Positions 1 through 7,785 of a stretch of DNA of 39,926 nt are shown piece by piece. The position numbers and the translations under genes were made by a program. This DNA is from Fusibacter sp. 3D3 (GTDB lineage: Bacteria > Bacillota > Clostridia > Peptostreptococcales > Acidaminobacteraceae), in assembly GCF_001748365.1 (NCBI RefSeq), contig NZ_BDHH01000018.1, forward strand, positions 5 to 39,930. The letters run 5' to 3'. Position 1 is the stretch's first letter. Every line of letters begins with the position of its first letter. The notes below the pieces were generated by a model. The model did no database searches. It was not told the DNA's origin and saw only the letters and a program-made list of their open reading frames with translations.

Positions 1-376
<376 letters not shown>

Positions 377-434
377 TCAACCTCTTCTTCTCTTAAATAT
401 TCATCTAGGGTTAGAGTGTCAAAAGCCAGTTTTA

Positions 435-468
435 CATGAAGCATCAGCCCTCACTCTGATGCTTCATG
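435..468 (-). terminator. 13-bp perfect hairpin between gabT and gdhA
   Basis: CATGAAGCATCAG (435-447) and its exact reverse complement (456-468) flank an 8-nt loop. The hairpin lies 43 bp past the gabT stop and 64 bp before the gdhA start. The following T-tract is poor on either strand. It may be a weak terminator, an attenuator or an mRNA-processing site that sets the gabT/gdhA ratio. Confidence 0.5.
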
Positions 469-510
469 AACTGCCATAAACCTTGAATGCAAGCTTTTTA
501 TCCTAAAACC

Positions 511-1905
511 TTACGCACTCGCACTCTCATCCGTACTTTCGAGCATAATACCATTTACTTTTGCAACTGCATTTTCAATAATATCAAGCGCTACAGTGAG
601 CTGCTCATCTGTAATGCAGAGTGGCATTAAGAAACGTAGATTGTTGCCACGGATACCTGCATCCAAAACAACAAGTCCCTTTTTATTGCATTCTTGAATA
701 ACCGCTTTTGTCTCATCTTTAGCAGGTTCTTTAGTCTCGCGATCTGTGACAAACTCCATGGCAATCATAGCACCAAGCCCTCTTACATCACCAATCATTT
801 CATAAGCATTTTTCATTTTGTTAAGTCGCGCCATAACGACTTCTGAAATTTTACTTGCTTTATCTGCAAAATTATCGCGCTCCATGATTTCAATCACTTT
901 AAGCGCTGCAGTTGTTGAAATAGGGTTTCCACAGTAAGTCCCACCGATTCCCCCTGCTTGTGCAGCGTCGATGATTTCAGCTCTTGCAGTAACTGCGCTT
1001 AGTGGTAGACCGCCAGCGATTGATTTTGCACTTGTCATAATATCTGCATAGACACCGTGCTCCGCCCAATAGTCACTCGCAAACATTTTACCTGTTCTGC
1101 AATATCCAGATTGTACTTCATCACAGATTAAGAGCATGCCATATTCATCACATACGCGTCTAAGTTCTTTAACATACGCCATAGGGACTGGAATAAAACC
1201 GCCTTCCCCTTGAACTGGCTCAATAATGATCGCCGCTACTTCTTCAGGGTTTACTTCTTCAAGGAAGAAATTGTGTAGTTTCTCAATGAAGTAAGCCATT
1301 GCATTCTCTTCAGATATACCATTTGGACGTCTATAAGCATACGGGAATTCCGCACGGTGAATGCCTGTTGGAAAAGGACCAAATCCAAATTTGTACGGCT
1401 TGACTTTGCTTGTTAATGCCATTGTCAATGCTGTACGACCATGGAATGCACCCGTAAAGGTAACGAGTTCACTACGCTTAGTGTATTTACGTGCAATTTT
1501 CACTGCATTTTCAACCGCTTCAGCACCACTGTTTACAAACATCGTTTTCTTTGGAAAATCACCTGGTGATATAGCGTTAATTTTTGCTGCTAACCGTACA
1601 TATTGCTCATATTGAACTACGTTGATACTCGTGTGAAAGAACTTCTCCGCTTGTGATTTAACAACCTCTACCACTTCAGGATGGCTGTAACCAATGTTCA
1701 TAACACCAATCCCGCCAGCAAAGTCCATGAAAACATTGCCATCGATATCTTGGAACATGGCACCTTCACCCCGTTCGATAAAAGTTGGAATGCCATACGA
1801 AACCCCTACCGGTACATTTTCAGATCTTAAGGCTAATAATGCTTTTGACTTTGGTCCTGGTAACTCAGTAACCATCTTTGGTAAACTTAATCTTAACTTT
1901 GTCAT
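511..1905 (-). CDS. gabT: 4-aminobutyrate aminotransferase (class III, PLP)
   Basis: 464 residues, typical for GabT. It transfers the amino group of GABA to 2-oxoglutarate, giving succinate semialdehyde and glutamate. Visible motifs are the NSGAEAVENAVKIAR PLP-phosphate segment (125-139), GAFHGRT (152-158), IIEPVQGEGGF (227-237), ICDEVQSGYCRTG (260-272) and the Schiff-base Lys294 in TSAKSIAGG. GGGAGGAAAG sits 5 nt before the ATG and supports this start. The gene follows the APC permease at 88 bp and precedes glutamate dehydrogenase, consistent with a GABA uptake and catabolism operon. A broader omega-amino acid transaminase specificity is possible, but the abfD/abfT context favours GABA. Confidence 0.92.
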   Translation of the reverse strand: MTKLRLSLPKMVTELPGPKSKALLALRSENVPVGVSYGIPTFIERGEGAMFQDIDGNVFMDFAGGIGVMNIGYSHPEVVEVVKSQAEKFFHTSINVVQYEQYVRLAAKINAISPGDFPKKTMFVNSGAEAVENAVKIARKYTKRSELVTFTGAFHGRTALTMALTSKVKPYKFGFGPFPTGIHRAEFPYAYRRPNGISEENAMAYFIEKLHNFFLEEVNPEEVAAIIIEPVQGEGGFIPVPMAYVKELRRVCDEYGMLLICDEVQSGYCRTGKMFASDYWAEHGVYADIMTSAKSIAGGLPLSAVTARAEIIDAAQAGGIGGTYCGNPISTTAALKVIEIMERDNFADKASKISEVVMARLNKMKNAYEMIGDVRGLGAMIAMEFVTDRETKEPAKDETKAVIQECNKKGLVVLDAGIRGNNLRFLMPLCITDEQLTVALDIIENAVAKVNGIMLESTDESASA

Positions 1906-1950
1906 TATACTTTCCTCCCAATTCCATATCTGTCATGTGATATAATATGC

Positions 1951-1995
1951 ATTCAAATCTACTTAATTCAAATCCACTCAATTCAAACTCACTCT
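1951..1995. repeat. Three 15-bp direct repeats between permease and gabT
   Basis: ATTCAAATCTACTTA, ATTCAAATCCACTCA and ATTCAAACTCACTCT follow one another without a gap, and the third overlaps the permease stop codon. On the gabT strand they put a TTGAAT box every 15 bp. One TTGAAT stands 18 bp from TATTAT, so the array could contribute -35 elements or an operator for gabT. Confidence 0.75.
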
Positions 1996-3460
1996 AAGCA
2001 CTCTTATCTTTTTTTGCCACCGTGATCTCTTTTTTTTCTCCAATGATTGCTGCTCTGCCATACTCTTCGCCAAAGATCAAGAGTTCTCTTTCGCGTTTAG
2101 TCACATTAGGGTACGCCCTTTTTGTCATGAATGCCAACACCGCACCAAGTACTGTCCACCCCAAGATCATGCCCCATTCAAAAGGCCACACAAGAGCACC
2201 TGGTGAACCCGGTAAGTATAGCATGATAAATGCAATCGAGATTACAATCGCAGTATAACCCACAAACTTCCAATGCTTAATTGCGAATGGTCGATTCAAG
2301 TTGGGTTCTTTCTTTCTCAAGGCAACGAACGAAACCGTGACCATTAGATACGTTATAACCACGCCGAATGAACTTGCATTTACAAACCATACAAGAGCGT
2401 TTTTGCCAAGCAATGGTGATAATAAACAGATAAAACCAATCATAAGAATTGCAGCGTATGGCGATTGTGTTTTCGGATGTAATTTGCCAAAAATCGGTGG
2501 AAGCATCTTAGCTCTACCCATTGCAAACAATACCCGCGCACCCCCTACGATAAAGCCATTCCAGCTTGTGAGGATTCCACAAAGTGCCCCAACAATGATG
2601 ACTTTTCCCCACATTGCCGAACCAAACAAGTAAGCTGCTGCATCGGCAACAGGCACAGCACCATTATCTCTAATTGTTGCTGGAGCTGCTTTGGCAATTC
2701 CAATTACCATCATGATGTACCAGCCTGCCGCCATGAAAATGGATAGAATCAAGATTTTTGCAACTTGCTTCAGCGGAATATTCATTTCCTCAGCCGACTG
2801 CGGTATGACATCAAACCCTACATACATCGCCGGAGCCATGAGCAATACAGCGATCAGTCCCTTACCACTTGTAAACATCACACCCATGAACTCAGTGTGT
2901 CCGACTGTCGTTCCACCGACCATAAAAAGAACGCCTACGCCTGTCAATCCAAGTGTTGCAATCGTTTGGAACAAAGCCGCACTTTTGCCACCCATGTAGT
3001 TCAAAATAATTAAAATGAGGCCAACACTCATGCCAACCGCACACCACGAGAGATAAACTTCATAGCCTGCAATCGTCCATAAATAACCAAGCTTTGGTAT
3101 CGGGATCACATAATCAATCGCTGTGGATATGGCTATGCCTTCCCATGCAGCTACACCTATATAAGCAAAACAAGTTGCCCAAATGGTGATCCAAGACGCC
3201 ACATAGCCTAAACTTCTATAGGCAAATACAAGTCCCCCACCCGCACAGGGTAACGCAGGCGTAAGCTCTGCATAACATAGCCCCACAAATATACACATTA
3301 TCGCACCGATTGCAAACGCACCAATTGCACCGAGCCAACCTGCTTCTTTAACCCAATAGCCTGCAAGCATTACCCAGCCCCAACCGATCATAGCCCCAAA
3401 AGCCAAAGACAATACATCGCCTTTCGAGTAAACCTTTTCAAGTTCCTTACGTGACTCCAT
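1994..3460 (-). CDS. APC-superfamily amino acid permease, probable GABA importer
   Basis: 488 residues with about twelve hydrophobic segments and the start typical of APC transporters (LSLAFGAMIGWGWVMLAG, around residues 17-34, the substrate-binding unwound TM1). It also has ELTPALPCAGGGLVFAYRS in TM2-3 and PQSAEEMNIP in an inner loop, seen in many APC members. It acts in the cytoplasmic membrane. Location directly before gabT and behind a sigma-54 promoter suggests it imports GABA or a related amino acid. That substrate is inferred from context, not from sequence. AGGGGGAA precedes the ATG by 6 nt. The protein ends in a charged, lysine-rich tail. Confidence 0.85.
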   Translation of the reverse strand: MESRKELEKVYSKGDVLSLAFGAMIGWGWVMLAGYWVKEAGWLGAIGAFAIGAIMCIFVGLCYAELTPALPCAGGGLVFAYRSLGYVASWITIWATCFAYIGVAAWEGIAISTAIDYVIPIPKLGYLWTIAGYEVYLSWCAVGMSVGLILIILNYMGGKSAALFQTIATLGLTGVGVLFMVGGTTVGHTEFMGVMFTSGKGLIAVLLMAPAMYVGFDVIPQSAEEMNIPLKQVAKILILSIFMAAGWYIMMVIGIAKAAPATIRDNGAVPVADAAAYLFGSAMWGKVIIVGALCGILTSWNGFIVGGARVLFAMGRAKMLPPIFGKLHPKTQSPYAAILMIGFICLLSPLLGKNALVWFVNASSFGVVITYLMVTVSFVALRKKEPNLNRPFAIKHWKFVGYTAIVISIAFIMLYLPGSPGALVWPFEWGMILGWTVLGAVLAFMTKRAYPNVTKRERELLIFGEEYGRAAIIGEKKEITVAKKDKSA

Positions 3461-3504
3461 TCATGTTCCCCCTTATACATATTTTGTGTTCAGCCTATAA
3501 CATC

Positions 3505-3519
3505 GCAAATCCCATGCCA
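3505..3519 (-). promoter_or_regulatory. Sigma-54 (-24/-12) promoter of permease-gabT
   Basis: Read on the minus strand the site is TGGCATGGGATTTGC. It has the invariant GG and GC elements exactly 10 nt apart, as in the consensus TGGCAC-N5-TTGC. Transcription would start near 3493, giving a leader of about 33 nt before the permease ATG. A sigma-54 activator gene lies immediately upstream. Confidence 0.85.
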
Positions 3520-3629
3520 AAATAAACCCTAGCAAAATACCCGTTTTTTTGCATAAAAAAAATATCAATCTTGCAAAAAAGAGTGATATCTGAATTATCA
3601 GAAAATTATCGAGTGTTTTCAACACTTCC

Positions 3630-3675
3630 AGACGAGTCACAAATGACTCCTATAATTCATTTGTGACTCACGTCT
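3630..3675. promoter_or_regulatory. Dyad cluster, probable enhancer of the permease promoter
   Basis: AGTCACAAATGA (3635-3646) and its exact reverse complement (3657-3668) form a large dyad, extended by AGACG/CGTCT at the ends. Inside it, GAGTCACAAATGACTC (3634-3649) is itself a perfect palindrome with a 4-nt centre. The cluster is about 115-170 bp upstream of the -24 box, a normal distance for sigma-54 activator sites. It could also act as the terminator of the regulator gene, although no T-run follows it. Confidence 0.6.
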
Positions 3676-3720
3676 GTATTTCTATCCGTATTATTTTTTT
3701 AAGTTATCGTTTCACACACA

Positions 3721-5481
3721 CTACGCAATGTCACAACAGCCATACTTCCGAAGCTTCCTAACCACCGTAGATTGGCTTACACCAAGAGCTTCAGCTGCTT
3801 TGTAAGTACTATTGAACTCTTTATATGCCCTCAAAATTAGATTTTTTTCAGTCTCTTCCATAGCCAGTTTTAGAGGCAATATTTCCTTTACTTCGACTTC
3901 CTTCTTGGACTTTATCAATAATTGTGCAGGCAAATCAGATACTCTGATGATATCTCTATCCACTGTCACCATAATTCTTTCGATGCAGTTCTCTAAATCT
4001 CTGACATTTCCAGGCCAATCATAGTCCGCCAAAACTTCATAGACGTCTAAATCCATTTTTCTGTTTGTGCCATATTTTGCATTCAATCTTTCCCAAAAAA
4101 GATTGACCAACATGATGATATCTTGCTTCCGCTCCCTTAGTGGTGGTATCTCTATCGGAATAACATTCAAGCGATAAAACAGATCCTCTCTGAACGTCCC
4201 CGCCTTTACCATGCATTTAAGATCCTTATTCGTCGCCGTAATAAGTCTAAAATTAGAAGTTAGGGTTTCAGTGCCTCCCACTCTTGTAAATTTTTTTTCT
4301 TGGATGGCTTTTAAGATTTTGACTTGCATTTGGAGAGGCAATTCACTGATTTCGTCTAAAAAAAGCGTGCCCTCATTTGCAATACTCAATTGTCCTTGTT
4401 TGCCTTCTTTTCTTGCCCCTGTAAACGCGCCATTTTCATATCCGAACAATTCCGACTCCAGTAAAGCCGCTGGAATTGCACCACAGTTGATACTCACAAA
4501 AGCACCCTTTGATCGATCACTTTGCTTATGAATTTCACTCGCCAGCATACTTTTGCCTACTCCAGACTCCCCTGTGATCAAAACATTTGAATCCACTCTA
4601 GCAACTCTATTGGCAGTCATCATGACTTTTTTCATCTCTGGACTTATGGAAATCATGGCATCTTGTTGTGTTTCTTGTTGTCTGAGAATACCCAATTGAT
4701 AATAAAAATCTTGTGCTGTTTTTTTAGCCTCTGACAATTGCTCTTTAAGTATATGAACCTCGGTGATATCTTTAGCCGTGCTAATGACAGACATAAACGC
4801 TTTGTTCTCGTCAAATATAGGATATCCTGTTACAATTAATACTTTTCCCGAATTCGTTTTCTGTGTAATGGAAATCCGTTTCTGCTCTTTAATCACTTTC
4901 ATCGTGACCGAAGGATTAAAAATACCTTTTTTCTCTAATTGCTTCACATTTTGACCTACAAAATCATCCATTTCAGCATTATACAATTTTCTATAGGCCT
5001 CATTTACTTTTAAAATATTCCCCTTTGCGTCTGTAACTACAATTTCATCATAAGAAGAATTGAGGACTGATTCTAACTCTCGGCTAATGCAATTACAGAG
5101 TTTTAAGGTATTCACAAAAGTTTCATTGTTCTGAGTATTTTCAAATACAACCGCCGCACCGACTATGTCTAGATTGATATCGATTGGGCTGATGTTTACA
5201 AAATGGGTTTCTCCAGAGAAGGAGGCCTTTACATTGCAAAAGCAAAGGCCGTTTATCAACACTTCTTTAATATTGCCAAAGGCTAAGATATTGGACAACT
5301 TCGTTTCTTGTATACTTTTCAGCGAATTATTCAATTGTTTTTGTGCTCTTTTGTTAGCGAAAATGATATTTTCATTTTTGTCTATGATCATTAAGCCTTT
5401 ATCCAGTGTGTTGAAAAAAGAAAGAACCGATCCTTCACAAAAGATGGATTCCAATATCTCATTTACTTCGAACGATACCAT
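3721..5481 (-). CDS. Sigma-54-dependent activator (PAS-PAS-AAA+-Fis HTH)
   Basis: 586 residues. Two PAS-like sensor regions (about 25-115 and 138-245) are followed by a short coiled linker and a AAA+ domain. The AAA+ domain has Walker A GESGVGKS (304-311), the sigma-54 contact loop GAFTGA (351-356) and Walker B GTLFLDEI (371-378). A Fis-type helix-turn-helix (AAEALGVSQSTVVRKL, about 562-577) closes the protein. All residues needed for ATP-driven opening of sigma-54 promoters are visible. AGGAGGGTGAA stands directly before the ATG. It lies between the permease-gabT and abfD arms, each of which has a -24/-12 promoter, so it is the likely local activator. Its signal may be GABA or a metabolite bound by a PAS domain (inference). 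Confidence 0.92.
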   Translation of the reverse strand: MVSFEVNEILESIFCEGSVLSFFNTLDKGLMIIDKNENIIFANKRAQKQLNNSLKSIQETKLSNILAFGNIKEVLINGLCFCNVKASFSGETHFVNISPIDINLDIVGAAVVFENTQNNETFVNTLKLCNCISRELESVLNSSYDEIVVTDAKGNILKVNEAYRKLYNAEMDDFVGQNVKQLEKKGIFNPSVTMKVIKEQKRISITQKTNSGKVLIVTGYPIFDENKAFMSVISTAKDITEVHILKEQLSEAKKTAQDFYYQLGILRQQETQQDAMISISPEMKKVMMTANRVARVDSNVLITGESGVGKSMLASEIHKQSDRSKGAFVSINCGAIPAALLESELFGYENGAFTGARKEGKQGQLSIANEGTLFLDEISELPLQMQVKILKAIQEKKFTRVGGTETLTSNFRLITATNKDLKCMVKAGTFREDLFYRLNVIPIEIPPLRERKQDIIMLVNLFWERLNAKYGTNRKMDLDVYEVLADYDWPGNVRDLENCIERIMVTVDRDIIRVSDLPAQLLIKSKKEVEVKEILPLKLAMEETEKNLILRAYKEFNSTYKAAEALGVSQSTVVRKLRKYGCCDIA

Positions 5482-5799
5482 TTCACCCTCCTATTTTAAA
5501 TACATAAAGCGCTAACTCATTAACCCCACATTAAATTGAGCACAAGTTTTGTCATTCCATTTAATCTCTTATTTTATGATAGTTCATTAGTTAACGTCAC
5601 GCAAGTCATTAAATTCAATTCGCCAAAATTATTGATATAAATTTCACATTATAGGTTTCTAATGTTTCAAATTTAGCCAATCAATTCGTTTTTATAGAAA
5701 AAATAGGCACATCTCAAGTTGTTTCTTTTTGGGAACGCGTTTTATTTATGAAACTAACTTTTCAAAACCTTACTTTGCAGGTGCCGCAGTCTAAAAAAC

Positions 5800-5839
5800 A
5801 ACGATTCAATTGTTCCATATATGAAACGATTGAATCGTT
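5800..5839. promoter_or_regulatory. Two tandem 15-bp dyads upstream of abfD, probable activator sites
   Basis: AACGATTCAATTGTT (5800-5814) and AACGATTGAATCGTT (5825-5839) are each nearly or fully palindromic, with centres 25 bp apart. Together they form a 40-bp imperfect palindrome (18 of 20 pairs match). They lie 96-135 bp upstream of the -24 box of the abfD promoter and at the far end of the regulator's own upstream region. The half-site differs from the GAGTCA motif upstream of the permease. Confidence 0.6.
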
Positions 5840-5934
5840 ATATCGCCCACACTTTTTTTCCGATTTCTTCTCAATCCGATCTCAATCCATGCGGCCTCTC
5901 GATTGTATCTAATTTGCCTCACGTTATTCATTAT

Positions 5935-5949
5935 TGGCATGTATATTGC
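5935..5949 (+). promoter_or_regulatory. Sigma-54 (-24/-12) promoter of abfD
   Basis: TGGCATGTATATTGC is a near-perfect -24/-12 site with GG and GC 10 nt apart. Its predicted start near 5961 leaves about 55 nt before the abfD ATG. It matches the permease promoter in its TGGCAT-G core. Confidence 0.88.
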
Positions 5950-6015
5950 TTTAATAATGGATAACATAAAACAATTGAAAACAGAAAACTTTACGAATTG
6001 AAAGGAGAAATACAC

Positions 6016-7470
6016 ATGGCATTAATGAATGGACAACAATACATTGAGAGTCTTCGCAAATTAAACATTAAGGTGTATATGTTTGGAGAGTTGGTTGAGA
6101 ATCCAGTAGATCACCCTATGATTCGCCCATCGATCAACTCGGTGGCTATGACTTACGAACTCGCTCATGCAGCAGAACATGAAGATTTAATGACAGCGAC
6201 TTCACACTTATCTGGAGAAAAAGTGAACCGATTCACGCATCTACATCAAAGTACTGATGATTTAAGGAAAAAAGTCAAAATGCAAAGACTGCTTGGTCAA
6301 AAAACGGCTTCATGTTTCCAACGTTGTGTGGGGATGGATGCCTTTAATGCCGTATTCAGTACAACCTTTGAAATCGATAAAAAACACGGCACTAAATACC
6401 ATGAAAATTTCACAAAATATATGCACTTCGTACAAGAAAACGATTTAACGATAGATGGCGCTATGACAGATCCTAAAGGGGATCGTTCACTATCTCCAAG
6501 CCAACAACCTGATCCAGATTTGTTCTTACATGTTGTAGAGCAAAGAGCAGACGGCATTGTGGTTCGTGGCGCTAAAGCACATCAAACTGGCGCTGTAAAT
6601 TCTCATGAACATTTGATCATGCCTACCATCGCTATGCGCGAAGACGACAAAGCTTATGCGGTGTCTTTCGCAATTCCATCCGATGCAGAAGGCATCTTAA
6701 TGATCTATGGCCGTCAATCTTGTGATACGAGACGCCTCGAAGAAGATGCGGATTTAGATCTTGGTAACAAACAATTTGGCGGTCAAGAAGCCCTAGTTGT
6801 TTTCAATGATGTCTTTATTCCAAATGATCGCATCTTCTTAAATGGTGAAACTGAATTTGCAGGGATGTTGGTTGAACGTTTTGCTGGCTATCACCGTCAA
6901 AGCTACGGTGGTTGTAAAGTGGGTGTAGGCGATGTGCTTATAGGCGCAGCTTCTGTTGCTGCTGAATACAATGGTGCAGACAAAGCCTCTCATGTTAAAG
7001 ATAAACTCATAGAAATGACACACTTAAACGAAACACTTTATTGTTGTGGTATTGCATGTTCTAGCGAAGGCTATCCAACCGAAGCTGGTAACTACCAAAT
7101 TGATCTTTTGTTAGCAAATATCTGTAAGCAAAATGTAACACGCTTCCCATATGAAATTGCGCGTTTAGCTGAAGATATCGCTGGTGGTTTAATGGTTACA
7201 ATGCCTTCAGCAAAAGATTTTAAACACCCAGAAATTGGTCCACTATGCGAAAAATACTTCAAAGGTATCAACAAAGTGCCTACTGAACAACGTATGCGTA
7301 TTCTTCGTTTAATTGAAAACTTAACGCTTGGAACTGCAGCAGTCGGCTACCGTACTGAATCTATGCATGGTGCAGGTTCTCCACAGGCACAACGTATTAT
7401 GATTGCAAGACAAAGTAACTTACAACATAAAAAAGACCTTGCTAAAAAAATAGCAGGTATTGATAAGTAA
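6016..7470 (+). CDS. abfD: 4-hydroxybutyryl-CoA dehydratase / vinylacetyl-CoA delta-isomerase
   Basis: 484 residues from the ATG that follows AAAGGAG by 8 nt; a longer frame to 5998 lacks an RBS. The enzyme carries FAD and one [4Fe-4S] cluster. It converts 4-hydroxybutyryl-CoA to crotonyl-CoA by a ketyl-radical mechanism and also isomerises vinylacetyl-CoA. The unusual cluster ligands known from Clostridium aminobutyricum (Cys99, Cys103, His292, Cys299) are all here with a +1 offset: Cys100, Cys104 (CFQRC) and His293, Cys300 (HRQSYGGC). It heads an operon with a NifU-like scaffold and the CoA-transferase that makes its substrate. Confidence 0.96.
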   Translation: MALMNGQQYIESLRKLNIKVYMFGELVENPVDHPMIRPSINSVAMTYELAHAAEHEDLMTATSHLSGEKVNRFTHLHQSTDDLRKKVKMQRLLGQKTASCFQRCVGMDAFNAVFSTTFEIDKKHGTKYHENFTKYMHFVQENDLTIDGAMTDPKGDRSLSPSQQPDPDLFLHVVEQRADGIVVRGAKAHQTGAVNSHEHLIMPTIAMREDDKAYAVSFAIPSDAEGILMIYGRQSCDTRRLEEDADLDLGNKQFGGQEALVVFNDVFIPNDRIFLNGETEFAGMLVERFAGYHRQSYGGCKVGVGDVLIGAASVAAEYNGADKASHVKDKLIEMTHLNETLYCCGIACSSEGYPTEAGNYQIDLLLANICKQNVTRFPYEIARLAEDIAGGLMVTMPSAKDFKHPEIGPLCEKYFKGINKVPTEQRMRILRLIENLTLGTAAVGYRTESMHGAGSPQAQRIMIARQSNLQHKKDLAKKIAGIDK

Positions 7471-7491
7471 ATGAATAAGAGGTGTATAATC

Positions 7492-7785
7492 ATGTTTGAT
7501 CAAATCAAAAAAGTCTTAATGGAAGAGGTTAGACCTCAGCTCAGACTCCATTCTGGAGATATTGAACTCCTGAAAGTAGAAAACAATACCGTTGAAGTCA
7601 AACTACTGGGTGCTTGCAGTAATTGTCCATCCGCAAATTTGACACTTCTAGAGGTGGTTGAAACAGCGTTAATGGCGCATTTTCCAGAAATTGAGCGCGT
7701 CATTTCAGTTAGTGAAACCAGTGAAGAATTGATTGATTTTGCAAAAAAACTATTAAGCAAGACGAAAGCAAGTGATCTTCATTGA
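7492..7785 (+). CDS. NifU C-terminal-domain (Nfu-type) Fe-S protein
   Basis: 97 residues from the ATG preceded by AGAGGTG at 7 nt; a start at 7471 has no RBS. The domain is the Nfu/NifU C-terminal fold, with the cluster-binding motif CSNC in LLGACSNCPSANLTLLEVVE (about 40-60). Such proteins carry or deliver [4Fe-4S] clusters to apo-enzymes. It sits 21 bp after abfD, whose product needs a labile [4Fe-4S] cluster, so dedicated assembly or repair of AbfD is the natural inference. Its stop codon overlaps the TTG start of the next gene (TTGA), implying translational coupling. Confidence 0.85.
   Translation: MFDQIKKVLMEEVRPQLRLHSGDIELLKVENNTVEVKLLGACSNCPSANLTLLEVVETALMAHFPEIERVISVSETSEELIDFAKKLLSKTKASDLH

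Noticed and set aside
5701-5730. Second -24/-12 candidate (AGGCACATCTCAAGTTG)
   Set aside because: The GG element is present but GC does not stand 10 nt downstream; the site at 5935-5949 is much better.
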